Assembly: GCF_013334205.1 (NCBI RefSeq)
Contig: NZ_CP054424.1
Coordinates: 2,376,001-2,440,000 of the forward strand
DNA length: 64,000 nt
Source: Rhodoferax sp. BAB1
GTDB taxonomy: Bacteria > Pseudomonadota > Gammaproteobacteria > Burkholderiales > Burkholderiaceae_C
Reading direction: 5' to 3'
Part shown: piece after piece, positions 56,051 through 64,000 of the stretch
Layout of the letters: every line of letters begins with the position of its first letter
How positions within the stretch are numbered: position 1 is the stretch's first letter
The notes under the pieces: generated by a model
What the model was told of the DNA's origin: nothing
Database searches by the model: none
The model's input: the letters and a program-made list of their open reading frames with translations, nothing else
Made by a program: the position numbers and the translations under genes

Positions 56051-56081
56051 GAGTGGCTGACCCAGGGCGGGTCAGCCACTC
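56051..56081 (+). terminator. Hairpin terminator after sorB
   Basis: A perfect 13-bp stem (GAGTGGCTGACCC, loop AGGGC, complement to 56081), 75 bp after sorB. There is no clean T-run, so it may end transcription only partly or protect the mRNA 3' end. Confidence 0.5.
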
Positions 56082-56085
56082 ACCA

Positions 56086-56301
56086 TCACTTGCCTGGTTT
56101 GATGTCGGGGACCACCATCCAGCCAGCCCCCATCATCACAACCGCCGGGAACTTCTCGCCGGCCTAAGTCTTGCCCAGCATGGCCTTGTGCTCGCGGTAA
56201 GCCATCAACGCTGGCGACACGCCCAGGTGATTGATCGCACCATGCTTGATGCTGCTGCAGTCTTGCTCGTCGAGCTTGCAGATCTCTGCACGCTGTTGTC
56301 A
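56086..56301 (-). pseudogene. Fragment of an unknown protein with one in-frame stop
   Basis: Read on the minus strand, the frame gives AEICKLDEQDCSSIKHGAIN, then HLGVSPALMAYREHKAMLGKT, then a TAG, then AGEKFPAVVMMGAGWMVVPDIKPGK and a stop at 56086. Amino-acid pattern and Cys positions look protein-like across the TAG, so it is a decayed C-terminal piece. The 5' part is missing. I do not recognise the family. The following 56302-56599 (298 bp) holds no gene that I can support. Confidence 0.45.
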
Positions 56302-56599
56302 ACTCTCTAGCAATGTCAACTACGCGCCTGAAACCTGTCTCTGCGCCTTACCACGATGCATGAATAGGAGTGATCGCAATCCGGCACGCCAAGGGCATGC
56401 ACGTTGAAAACTCGAACGGCAGCAACCGCTGCAATCTGGCCCTTGACCTGTGGGTTGTTGGGGTGCAGCAACTAAGGCAAATGAACACCAGAGGCCGTTA
56501 GCGCCGATGGCGCTCAACCAAGCTCGGAGCCAAAGTCTGTCGTTCCATGCCGCATTTGGAGAATATCCCCCTAGGCTGAAGATTGAAGGCCAGTTGTTG

Positions 56600-57409
56600 C
56601 TAGATCACGACCAGGTAGCTGGCCTGATACCCAGGATTCTCCAATTGAAGCGACTCGCGCCCTGAGAGCCTGCAGCGGGGACTCAGCGAATAGCCAGCCG
56701 GGTTCGAGACCACCCTGCATCGCCCCACCTGATAGTCGAAACTGTCATGAGCATGCCCATGGATCCAGAGATCCGTCCGATACATCAGCTCCGATAGGTC
56801 GGAGGCAAAAGCGGGTGTCAATGGATGGCCAACGTACTTGCGGTGCACGCTCAGGCGATGGGGTGCATGATGGCTGATCACCACCGTCTTGCCGATGAAC
56901 TCACGCCGTAGCTCGCCTTCCAGCCATGTACGGGATGCCAGGTGATCAGCCAGCATCAGGGCCGGCGTGATCCGCCCCGTGGAGGCCTCGGCTGACCGGG
57001 TGTGAATCTCAAAGAAGTCCTTCAGATAAGTCCCCGCCAACTCCATGGCGCTGGGTGCTGGACGCGCCCTATCGACGGCGAAGTCGGTCCAGAGGGTCGT
57101 CCCAAGAAAGCGGACACCGCCGATAACGCAGGCGTCGTTGTCCAGGACCTGGATGAGCGTGCCGGCAGTCGCCTCCCGCAAACTCGCCCGGACATCTTCC
57201 CAGGTCTGTCCATAGAACTCATGGTTTCCCGCGACATAGAGTACGGGGACAGGCCAGTTTCGGAAATGCCGGATGGCCTCAACCCCGGTATGGATGTCCC
57301 CTGCCAAGATCAGTAGCTCAGCGTCCGGGTGGGGGTCGACCAGGAGCTCTACCCTCAGATCCTCAGGCAGAAGTTCCAAATGCAGGTCAGAGGCGACTTG
57401 GATTCTCAA
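56600..57409 (-). CDS. Calcineurin-type metallophosphoesterase
   Basis: The 269-residue protein has the five motifs of the calcineurin-like family: D8xH10 (VASDLHLE), LILAGDIHTG, AGNHEFYG, SHHAPHR and HGHAHDSFD, which form a di-metal site. The substrate (phosphodiester, nucleotide or phosphoprotein) cannot be told. Flanks on both sides are decayed sequence; its own promoter must lie in the 266-bp gap 57410-57675, which holds no gene. Confidence 0.88.
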   Translation of the reverse strand: MRIQVASDLHLELLPEDLRVELLVDPHPDAELLILAGDIHTGVEAIRHFRNWPVPVLYVAGNHEFYGQTWEDVRASLREATAGTLIQVLDNDACVIGGVRFLGTTLWTDFAVDRARPAPSAMELAGTYLKDFFEIHTRSAEASTGRITPALMLADHLASRTWLEGELRREFIGKTVVISHHAPHRLSVHRKYVGHPLTPAFASDLSELMYRTDLWIHGHAHDSFDYQVGRCRVVSNPAGYSLSPRCRLSGRESLQLENPGYQASYLVVI

Positions 57410-57675
57410 GCGTGTTCAACCAATGTAAGGATTGGTACTCCAGCCCTATCTCCCAATATAAGAGCTTCATGCATGTGCCAGCTGCACTGTGCTTTCCGGG
57501 TTAACAAGGTCATTCTCACCTAAAGAGGGGCTTGATGCTCGACGTGTTCTTGCTCCGGAGCTCCGCCTCACCAATTCTGTAGTGCAGCCGAGGAGTGTGC
57601 ATTGTGTCGCACGCAGTAGCAAATGCCATCCTGCACTCTTTAAGATGGGGCACTCGATAGCACTCAGAGAATGAA

Positions 57676-57906
57676 ATGGCCAACTTTTCCAGCCAGCTTA
57701 AGGCAGAGATCTCCCGTATTGCCCGTAAAGAGATCCGCGCCGAAACCCAAGCCTTGAAGAAGGCATCAGCCCAGTACCGCACTGATATTGCGGCACTCAG
57801 GCGGCGTATTGCCGAGCAGGATCGCGTGATCGCCAGGCTGCGTAAAGGTAAGCCGCCTCTTGCAGTGGGGCTAAGTCATGTCTGCGGCCGTATCGCTCAT
57901 AGATGA
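57676..57906 (+). pseudogene. Truncated coiled-coil/HTH DNA-binding protein
   Basis: The first 60 residues (MANFSSQLKAEISRIARKEIRAETQALKKASAQYRTDIAALRRRIAEQDR) match a conserved family that has an N-terminal coiled coil and a C-terminal XRE-type helix-turn-helix, about 140 residues in all. Here the frame leaves the family after RLRKGK (about residue 58) and ends in unrelated sequence (VGLSHVCGRIAHR). So the DNA-binding half is lost. It is convergent with, and overlaps by 10 bp, the next gene. Confidence 0.75.
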
Positions 57907-58190
57907 TGGAAATAAGCGGTATTGAGCTTGTAAGTGTGGAGCCTTCCCACCTTGGGACCACGCAGCACAAACCCCGCCTTGAGCAACGTCTGCATGCCGT
58001 TTGTGACTGTAGCGATGGTCAGGCCCAGTTCATCAGCAAGCTGGCTGAGATTCAGAGGCTGTCCAGAAATGGGCAGGAGACCGACCAATTTCCAGAGAAG
58101 CAACGCAGTGGCTTGAGTCAGGCCCGGCTGCTTTGCCAAACTGGCAATGGCACGTTCTGTCAGGACGATTGCGCGTGATGCGGGCGCCAT
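57897..58190 (-). CDS. Small winged-helix DNA-binding protein
   Basis: This 97-residue protein has a winged helix (NLSQLADELGLTIATVTNGMQTLLKAGFVLRGPKVGRLHTYKLN). It resembles MarR-type or RepL-like plasmid replication-initiation domains. Its upstream region (58195-58235) is very AT-rich with symmetric ATTAAT-TTT-ATTAAT and related half-sites, likely a self-operator. Flanking decay makes a plasmid or phage origin plausible. Confidence 0.65.
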   Translation of the reverse strand: MAPASRAIVLTERAIASLAKQPGLTQATALLLWKLVGLLPISGQPLNLSQLADELGLTIATVTNGMQTLLKAGFVLRGPKVGRLHTYKLNTAYFHHL

Positions 58191-58548
58191 ACTTATAATT
58201 AATTTTATTAATATAATTTATTATATACATTTTGGAAGGCGCATGGATATTGCGCTGACAAGGCACCTCAACATCCATGACCGCTAAAAATCCAAGACAA
58301 ATGTCGAAATTTCGCTCGCCCACAATCCACCGGCAGAAATCACTGCGCTAGCGTCGGCTGTGATGGCAATGTCGGTTCAAGGCTGAGTGCCGTCACTTGA
58401 TTTAGAAGGGCCAATGACCGGTGTTACCGGCGCCGGTGACTAGGTGGCTCTCGGCCTGGCCGGCCGGATCAGAACGCGAAGCGGCCGTTCAGGAGGACAA
58501 TAACCGCAAGTGATCGAGGCTAGCTCACTCATTTCATAGGTCTTTTTA
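58191..58548. other. AT-rich operator region, then repeat copy 2; no gene
   Basis: Directly upstream of the winged-helix gene lies an AT-only block of about 40 bp made of ATTAAT and TATAAT-like palindromes. Further on is copy 2 of the dispersed 26-bp repeat (58365-58390) and GC-rich palindromic fragments (GGCGCCGG, GGCCGGCC). I see no gene. Confidence 0.6.
58365..58390 (+). repeat. Dispersed 26-bp repeat, copy 2
   Basis: GGCAATGTCGGTTCAAGGCT followed by GAGTGC; differs from copy 1 at a few bases. Confidence 0.7.
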
Positions 58549-58896
58549 ATGCCACCTTCAGCCCATCCCAATGTGAACAAGCGCAGGAGTCGTCGTCTAC
58601 GCAAGAAGCTGCGCATCGCTGAGTTTCAGCAACTCGGCTTTGACTACTCTATTGTCTGGTCGCAGCTTCCGACTGTCAGCCAGCAAGACCGCTTCATCAA
58701 CGGATTCTTGGAGGAAATTATCGTGGCAAGAGACTTACTACTCGGTGGCGGCTGCACAGAAGGTGCGATTGTCGGTGCTGTTCAAAATCCGACTGAGCTT
58801 GATCGCGACGCAGTTCTGTCCTGGTTGCGAGCTATCCCGGGTGTTGTTAAGGTCCATGTTGGTCCATTGGTAGACGCTTGGCATGGTGATTATTGA
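58549..58896 (+). CDS. yggL: YggL-family protein (50S subunit-binding)
   Basis: The 115-residue DUF469 protein starts with a basic segment (NKRRSRRLRKKLRIAEFQQLGFDYS), then DRFINGFLEEIIVARDLLLGGG, and ends with GPLVDAWHGDY. YggL in E. coli binds the large ribosomal subunit. The copy is complete but isolated in decayed DNA, and its base composition is lower in GC than the core genome, so it may be a transferred extra copy. Confidence 0.9.
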   Translation: MPPSAHPNVNKRRSRRLRKKLRIAEFQQLGFDYSIVWSQLPTVSQQDRFINGFLEEIIVARDLLLGGGCTEGAIVGAVQNPTELDRDAVLSWLRAIPGVVKVHVGPLVDAWHGDY

Positions 58897-59373
58897 CTCG
58901 CAGATACATGCCCTTCCGTGAAAGCAAACATTAGCCGCCGGTTAAAAATGGTCTCTCGGTTTCTCGAGTCGGTTGACCACTTCGGGCTGATTGCGATCAG
59001 TGGGTTGTCCGTTGCGAAAGAACGCAATCAGCCTTGAACTGACATTGCCACCACTACCGACTGGTGTGCAGCGATTGCCGTCGGTCGCGGCCGTGCCGAC
59101 AAGTCACGGTTTCTTCCCTGCAGCAGTCATTCGGGTGCACGAGCCCTGGCCGATCCGACGGCCGGTTTCATAGGAAGAGCCGACACCGACCGTATGCTGC
59201 ATCGCAACGTCATCGTGAACGACTACTGCCCCGATTTCCAACCGGCACTCTCGACCCGAAGCGGCTACTCCCCCGTCCAAGAGACCGGTCGCTCACTGGT
59301 GACGATCACCCAACGACATTCAGCCGATCATTGCACTCGCCGGTGCTTCCACTGCGTTTGCCCGCATCGCGAG
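58897..59373. other. Decayed stretch with hairpin and repeat copy 3; no gene
   Basis: The 477 bp contain an 11-bp inverted repeat (GGCTGATTGCG at 58985-58995 and its complement at 59023-59033) whose right arm is the end of repeat copy 3. GC-rich fragments such as CCCGAAGCGGCTACTCC follow; they resemble remnants found beside integrated elements. I see no gene. Confidence 0.6.
59023..59049 (-). repeat. Dispersed 26-bp repeat, copy 3 (inverted)
   Basis: Read on the minus strand it is GGCAATGTCAGTTCAAGGCT followed by GATTGCG, nearly identical to copy 1 and inverted with respect to copies 1 and 2. Confidence 0.7.
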
Positions 59374-59512
59374 TCACTCCTCTGCTGATGGCTGAATGCG
59401 CTTATATGTCTTGCCCTGGAGGACGCGCTGGACCTGCTCGAGGTTCCTTGCGCCCACCGATTCGAATATTTGCTGGGGCGATCGCCCTTTAGTGGCTAGG
59501 TTACGGATGGCG
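59374..59512 (-). pseudogene. C-terminal fragment of an unknown protein cut by an IS21-type end
   Basis: The frame IRNLATKGRSPQQIFESVGA ... RVLQGKTYKRIQPSAEE reads cleanly to a stop at 59374, but upstream it meets the IS terminus (TGTTGAATTCC at 59513). About 45 residues remain. The sequence is helical and charged; I recognise no family. Confidence 0.5.
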
Positions 59513-59935
59513 TGTTGAATTCCGCCGAAATCTGACCCACTTAGGACAGTGATTTCCATCCAAAGTTGACCCACGTAGGCCCTACCCTGCTAGTTTTAAA
59601 TGCAGGGGGAAATTAGGAGTGATAGACGTGGCGACATTGAATGTCATCAGACGTTGGGCACTGCGAGAACAGATGTCCATCCGCGAGATCTCCAGGCGTA
59701 CAGGCCTGGCTCGCAACACGGTGAAGAAGTACCTGCGGTCCGACGAGACCGAGCCCACATACGCAAAGCGGGTCAGCCCAAGCAAGCTCGATCCCTACGC
59801 CGAGAAGCTGACCACCTGGCTAGGAATCGAGGCAACAAAATCGCGGAAACAGCGGCGCAATCTGAAGCAGATCTACACATCAACGGCTTGTGTGCAGTGG
59901 GAAGCGGTCATAGTACAAACACGACTGGATGACGG
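59513..59935 (+). mobile_element. IS21-family remnant (left end plus istA 5' part, frameshifted)
   Basis: The left terminus TGTTGAATTCC is followed by two direct TGACCCAC-TAGG boxes (59533-59545 and 59567-59579), the multiple end repeats typical of IS21 elements. istA begins at 59619 (MIDVATLNVIRRWALREQMSIREISRRTGLARNTVKKYL, then ETEPTYAKRVSPSKLDPYAEKL). Around 59,865 the family match moves to another frame (DLHINGLCAVGS) and is lost by about 59,935. The rest of istA, istB and the right end are gone. Confidence 0.8.
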
Positions 59936-60089
59936 CACCCAGCTCTTGGCCGGCAGCGCTATTTCATACTACCAAGCCACACCGCATGCGAGCGCTATAT
60001 GGCAGTTTGCGACTTCACGAGAGAAATCACGAACCTGAGGCAGACTGCATGAAATCCAAGTACGTGCCTACGACTAAAGCTGGAATATC

Positions 60090-60866
60090 CTATTTGGAGC
60101 TAATGTCAGATGGGACATGGCCCAACGCCTTGGACAAAACCTTGGCTTCCTGCAACAGTAGCAAGCCATAAGCCTCGATCTGTGCTGCATGCAACCTGGC
60201 ACTGGGACCGAATACGCCAATTGACCCCGCCACCCTGCCTGCGCCATTGAAAAACGGGGCGGCCACTGCGACCGCACCCTCAATTAATTCATCCTTGCTG
60301 ATGGCGTAACCACGCTTGCGAATTTGCGCGAGTTCAGCGGGATACCGCGTCAGATCAATCGGGGAACCGGTTGCATAGCTCTTCAATTCGCTCGCATCGT
60401 TCACCGCATAAGCCAGGATGGCTCGCCCACTGGCGCCCAACAGGATGCGTTCTTGATAGCCTGCTCCTCGTTTGAAACTCAAGGGTTGGGCGCTTGGCAG
60501 TTCAGCAATGCAAAGACGATAGGCCCCCTGCGGAACAAACAAGGCCACCGTCTCTCCAGTCTGTTCCCAGATTCGGCGCATGACGGGCTGTGCCAGCGCG
60601 CTGATGTCCAGACTGGACGTCCACACATGTGCCAGATGAGCTACGGACGGACCCAGTCGGAATTTTTGCGGTTCTCCGACCGATATCACAAAGCCGCTCT
60701 GCTCCAGCGTGTGCAGCAGGCGATATAGCGTGGGCCGACTCAGATCGACGCGCTTGAGCAGTTCAGCGACTGAGAGTTCGTAATCGGTGGCGGTAAACGC
60801 CATGAGGATGTCCAGCGCGCGGTCCACCGCACGGACGCTGTCGCTCATTTTTTCAGTCTGGGCCAA
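60090..60866 (-). CDS. IclR-family transcriptional regulator
   Basis: This IclR protein of about 258 residues has the N-terminal helix-turn-helix (SVRAVDRALDILMAFTATDYELSVAELLKRVDLSRPTLYRLLHTLEQSGFV) and the C-terminal effector domain (GETVALFVPQG, GASGRAILAYA, GAVAVAAPFFNGAGRVAGSIGVFGPSAR). A TTG at 60866 with AAGGA seven bases upstream is my preferred start; an ATG at 60848 or 60965 is also possible. It is divergent from the Rieske oxygenase and probably controls it in response to the substrate. Confidence 0.88.
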   Translation of the reverse strand: MAQTEKMSDSVRAVDRALDILMAFTATDYELSVAELLKRVDLSRPTLYRLLHTLEQSGFVISVGEPQKFRLGPSVAHLAHVWTSSLDISALAQPVMRRIWEQTGETVALFVPQGAYRLCIAELPSAQPLSFKRGAGYQERILLGASGRAILAYAVNDASELKSYATGSPIDLTRYPAELAQIRKRGYAISKDELIEGAVAVAAPFFNGAGRVAGSIGVFGPSARLHAAQIEAYGLLLLQEAKVLSKALGHVPSDISSK

Positions 60867-60958
60867 TCCACTTTCCTTCGAATGACGGGCAGAGGCCGCA
60901 TCGTATCCCGGGCAGAACCAGGCAACGGCGGTGGCTGGAGGTTTTCTTGAGAAAGCGT

Positions 60959-61014
60959 TTGACATAGCTCAAATAGTCCGTACAATGGACACTGTTCTTA
61001 TCTGATGGACATCA
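60959..61014 (+). promoter_or_regulatory. Sigma70 promoter and IclR-type operator of the oxygenase operon
   Basis: TTGACA (60959-60964), 16 bp, TACAAT (60981-60986). Across and after the -10 are GGAC/GTCC half-sites: GTCC-GTACAAT-GGAC and then AATGGACA ... GATGGACA about 22 bp apart. Overlap with the -10 suggests repression by IclR until the inducer binds. Confidence 0.6.
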
Positions 61015-61071
61015 AAGGATCGGCATTTTTTACGGAAATGCCGGCTTTCACAACCGAAGGAGACCGCACTC

Positions 61072-62346
61072 ATGAACAAGGAAATGTCTGAAACGCTTAC
61101 CCGTGTCGGCCCCGGCACCCCCATGGGCAACCTGATGCGCCGCTACTGGGTCCCTGCCCTGCAATCGAGCGAGATTGCCGATCCCGACGGCCCCCAGGTG
61201 CGTGTCCAGCTGCTGGGCGAGAAACTGCTGGCTTTCCGCGACAGCGATGGCAAGGCCCGTCTGATCGACGAGTTCTGCTCACACCGCGGCGTCTCGCTGT
61301 ATTTCGGCCGCAATGAGGAAAACGGCATTCGCTGCGCCTACCATGGCGTCAAGTTCGACGGCGATGGCAAGTGTGTGGACGTGCCGTCGTCGCCACAAGC
61401 CTGCGAGCGCATGCACATCAAGGCCTATCCCTGCATCGAGCGCGGCGGCATCGTCTGGACCTACATGGGCCCGGCCGACAAGCAGCCGGCACCGCCGGAA
61501 CTCGAATGGTGCACGCTGCCTGCAGACCATGTGTTCGTCTCCAAGCGGCTGCAATATTCGAATTACCTGCAGGCGATGGAGGGCGGCATCGACACCGCGC
61601 ACGTCTCGTACGTGCACAGCTTCGAAGTGGATTCGGACCCGATGCACCAGGGCGTCAAGGCGCTTGACTACATCAAGGCCGATGGCAATGTGGTGTTCGA
61701 GATCGAAAAGACGCCTTTCGGCTTGAGCCTGTTCGGCCGCCGCAACGGCGAGCCTGACTCGTATTACTGGCGTGTCACGCAGTGGCTGTTCCCGTGGTTC
61801 ACGCTGATTGCCCCTTTTGGCGGGCATGCGCTGGGCGGTCATGTCTGGGTGCCGATCGACGATCACAGCTGCTGGGCCTGGAGCATCAACTGGCAACCCG
61901 GCCGGCCCCTGTCAGCAGAGGAGCGTTCGGCAATGGAGGCCGGCAAGGGCATCCACGTGGAGTACGAGGCACCGGGCAGCTTCATCCCCAAAGCCAACAG
62001 CGACAACGATTACATGATGGACCGTGTCGCCCAGAAGGAAAAGCGCGCCTACAGCGGTATCTTCGGCTTCGCTGCGCAGGACTACTCGCTGCAGGAAAGC
62101 ATGGGGACGATCCAGAACCACGAGGCCGAGCACCTGCTGCCGACCGACAAGGCGATCGTCATGGCACGGCGCATGCTGCAAGAAGCGGCGCTCGGCCTAG
62201 AAGAAGGTCAGAATCCGCCGGCGCTGGACGCAAGCCAGCAGCGGGTGCGTCCGGCCGGCGTGCTACTGCCCAAGGGGCAAGACCCAGTCGAATGGGCGCG
62301 AGAGAACCTTGCCGACGGAATCAGCAAGCCGGTTTTCAGCCTCTGA
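61072..62346 (+). CDS. Rieske aromatic oxygenase, phthalate 4,5-dioxygenase-like
   Basis: The 424-residue terminal oxygenase has the Rieske [2Fe-2S] ligands C69-x-H71 and C88-x2-H91 and the mononuclear iron D174, H177, H182 (DTAHVSYVH). The opening ETLTRVGPGTPMGNLMRRYWVPAL is typical of the phthalate dioxygenase subfamily, which works without a beta subunit. No reductase gene lies in the window, so electrons must come from a partner elsewhere or beyond the end. AAGGAG ribosome site before the ATG. Confidence 0.9.
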   Translation: MNKEMSETLTRVGPGTPMGNLMRRYWVPALQSSEIADPDGPQVRVQLLGEKLLAFRDSDGKARLIDEFCSHRGVSLYFGRNEENGIRCAYHGVKFDGDGKCVDVPSSPQACERMHIKAYPCIERGGIVWTYMGPADKQPAPPELEWCTLPADHVFVSKRLQYSNYLQAMEGGIDTAHVSYVHSFEVDSDPMHQGVKALDYIKADGNVVFEIEKTPFGLSLFGRRNGEPDSYYWRVTQWLFPWFTLIAPFGGHALGGHVWVPIDDHSCWAWSINWQPGRPLSAEERSAMEAGKGIHVEYEAPGSFIPKANSDNDYMMDRVAQKEKRAYSGIFGFAAQDYSLQESMGTIQNHEAEHLLPTDKAIVMARRMLQEAALGLEEGQNPPALDASQQRVRPAGVLLPKGQDPVEWARENLADGISKPVFSL

Positions 62347-62380
62347 TGCCGACCGAACCTCAATAAACAAAGGAGACAAA

Positions 62381-63364
62381 ATGAAAAATCTCAAACGGTT
62401 CATCGCTGTAGCCGTGTTCTATGTCTGCGCGTCCGTATCGGCGTGGGCCCAAAGCGCTGGCGCCGACTGGTCGCCCAGCAAGCCGGTGCGCATCGTTGTA
62501 CCCATTACCGGCAGCACCAACGACGTGCTGGCTCGCCTGGTCGCACCCAAGCTGCAGGAAGCGCTGGGCCAGCCTGTGGTGGTAGAGAACAAGCCCGGCG
62601 CGGGCGGCAATATCGGTGCCAACGAGGTCGTCAGATCCGCGCCGGATGGCCATACCTTGCTGGTGGGCTACAACGGACCTCTGGCGATCAACGTCACGTT
62701 GTTCGAGAAAATGCCCTACGACCCGCTCAAGGACTTGGCTCCCATCACGCTGGCCGTGAAGGCACCACAGTATCTGGTGGTCAACCCCGCCACCGGCATC
62801 ACCAGCGTGAAGGACTTGGTAGCCAAAGCCAAGGCTGCACCGAGCCAGTACTCCTATGGCTCGGTTGCTCTGGGTAGCGCCTCGCACCTGACGATGGAGA
62901 TGTTGAAGTCGGCCGCGGGCTTCCACATGACGCACATACCTTATCGGGGTGCCGGTCCGGCCGTCACGGACCTGATTGCAGGCAACATCCAGGCCGGCTT
63001 TTTCGTGCCAGGCAATGTGCAGCAATTCGTCAAGGAAGGACGTCTGCACCTGCTGGCCACCTCTGGCAGTAAGCGTTTTGGAAGCACGCCAGATATTCCA
63101 ACGCTTGTCGAGTCGGGTTACAAGGATTTCGAAGCCACCTCCTGGATCGGTTTTCTGGCCCCGGGCGGCACGCCGGCACCCATCATCGAGCGCTACAACC
63201 GCGAGATCGTCAAGATTCTCAACCAGCCTGACATCAGAAAGCGGTTGATCGAGATGGAATTCGATATCGTGGCCTCCAGCCCCAAGCAGTTCAGCGACTG
63301 GATCCGCACCGAGATCGGGCGTTGGGGGAAGGTCATCAAAGATACCGGCGCAAAGGCAGAATGA
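62381..63364 (+). CDS. Bug-family (TctC-like) periplasmic binding protein
   Basis: The 327-residue secreted protein has signal MKNLKRFIAVAVFYVCASVSAWAQ. The Bug/TctC fold has SKPVRIVVPITGSTNDVLARLVAPKLQEALGQPVVVENKPGAGGNIGA and HIPYRGAGPAVTDLIAGNI. Bug proteins bind carboxylates; here it probably captures the aromatic acid oxidised by the neighbouring oxygenase. AGGAG lies 7 bp upstream of the ATG. Its stop overlaps the SDR start. Confidence 0.93.
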   Translation: MKNLKRFIAVAVFYVCASVSAWAQSAGADWSPSKPVRIVVPITGSTNDVLARLVAPKLQEALGQPVVVENKPGAGGNIGANEVVRSAPDGHTLLVGYNGPLAINVTLFEKMPYDPLKDLAPITLAVKAPQYLVVNPATGITSVKDLVAKAKAAPSQYSYGSVALGSASHLTMEMLKSAAGFHMTHIPYRGAGPAVTDLIAGNIQAGFFVPGNVQQFVKEGRLHLLATSGSKRFGSTPDIPTLVESGYKDFEATSWIGFLAPGGTPAPIIERYNREIVKILNQPDIRKRLIEMEFDIVASSPKQFSDWIRTEIGRWGKVIKDTGAKAE

Positions 63365-64000
63365 GTATGGGTCAAGCACGCTTGGGAGGCAAGACCGCCT
63401 TGATCACGGGTGGAGGTTCCGGCATTGGCGCGGCTGCCGCCAAATGTTTTGCGCAGGAAGGCGCGTCCGTTCTGCTGGTCGACGCCAACGCCGAAGCATT
63501 GCAGCGCACCTGCGAGGCTATCCGCCAGGCCGTGCCACAGGCACGCGTGGCCAGCGCCACAGCGGATGTCTCTGATACGGCGGCAGCACTTGCTGCGGTG
63601 CAGTCAACAGTAGCGCAGTTCGGTGGCCTGGACATTCTGGTGAACAACGCCGCCATGCGCAACTACAGCGCCACGGCGGCGGTCACACCAGCTGAATGGC
63701 AGGCCATAGTGGGCGTCAATTTGGTGGGTATCTCCAATTACTGTCAGGCCGCGCTGAAGTACCTACGAGCTTCGGGGGAAGGCAGTATCGTCAATGTCTC
63801 ATCGTGCTATGCCGTAACTGGCCGCAAGGGCATGGCCCTGTACGATGCGACCAAGGCGGCGCAACTGGCCTATACCCGCACGCTGGCCTTCGAGGAGGCC
63901 GAGTATGGTGTCCGTGCCAATGCGATATGCCCGGGCTCGACGCTGACCGACTTTCACGTCGGGCGTGCACAGCAGACAGGCAAATCCGTGGAGCAACTCC
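63361..64000 (+). CDS. Short-chain dehydrogenase/reductase (cut by window end)
   Basis: 213 residues are visible. The classical SDR has TGxxxGIG (ALITGGGSGIGAAAAKCF), NNAA (ILVNNAAMRN), and S-Y-K as NVSSCYAVTGRKGMALYDATKAAQLAYTR. After ring hydroxylation by the Rieske enzyme a cis-diol dehydrogenase step would fit. ATGA overlap with the Bug gene shows one operon. The C-terminus lies past base 64000. Confidence 0.92.
   Translation, partial: MSMGQARLGGKTALITGGGSGIGAAAAKCFAQEGASVLLVDANAEALQRTCEAIRQAVPQARVASATADVSDTAAALAAVQSTVAQFGGLDILVNNAAMRNYSATAAVTPAEWQAIVGVNLVGISNYCQAALKYLRASGEGSIVNVSSCYAVTGRKGMALYDATKAAQLAYTRTLAFEEAEYGVRANAICPGSTLTDFHVGRAQQTGKSVEQL

Noticed and set aside
58897-59373. CRISPR-like or integron attC array
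   Set aside because: The repeats are few, unevenly spaced and of different orientation; no cas or integrase genes are in the window.

Overview
The window comes from a high-GC betaproteobacterium, most likely Burkholderiales/Comamonadaceae (Rhodoferax, Polaromonas, Hydrogenophaga or Acidovorax-like). The grounds are the hemC-D-X-Y order, a QueE with the CX14CX2C cluster known from Burkholderia, a Bug-family binding protein, an MSHA-type pilus operon and dispersed hairpin repeats typical of these genomes. No rRNA, CRISPR array or complete insertion sequence is present.

1-43.7 kb is mostly core chromosome. In order it holds a GGDEF protein cut by the window edge; the haem/tetrapyrrole operon hemCDXY; ppc; queDE; an Mrr-type restriction enzyme; rarA; the branched-chain amino-acid ABC genes livHMGF without a binding protein; small secreted and VOC proteins; a ferredoxin-type reductase; a five-gene MSHA minor pilin/adhesin operon (mshCDOPQ-like); tRNA-Leu(CAA) preceded by decayed tRNA-like repeats; cysM; tusA-like; galU; valS; an aromatic-oxidation operon (VOC, FAD monooxygenase, DUF2783); a 267-bp MITE-like element; a SulP transporter; truC, yaaA, queF; an Aer-like chemoreceptor; an enoyl-CoA hydratase; and a dinB gene that has lost its N-terminal third.

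The dinB break (about 43,682) starts an accessory stretch. From 43.7 to 46.5 kb it is AT-richer and holds regulators that have outlived their partners: a restriction-modification controller-like protein with a C-box operator, and a HipB-like antitoxin without hipA. A HAD-type RNA-repair domain protein and two unknown ORFs accompany them. From 46.5 to 56 kb lies a coherent putative sulfite-response locus: a LysR regulator divergent from a YeiH-type exporter, two ECF sigma/anti-sigma pairs, several secreted proteins (NTF2-like, COG4315, Tat-exported beta-propeller, DUF305), and a SorA/SorB-type sulfite dehydrogenase with its cytochrome c. Three sites in this locus share a GGAAT...TCT promoter pattern with identical spacing, which I read as the ECF regulon signature.

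56-60 kb is a zone of decay: pseudogene fragments, a metallophosphoesterase, yggL, small DNA-binding proteins, a 26-bp dispersed repeat and an IS21-family remnant. The window ends in a catabolic cluster: an IclR regulator divergent from a phthalate-dioxygenase-like Rieske oxygenase, a Bug/TctC binding protein and an SDR dehydrogenase that runs off the end.
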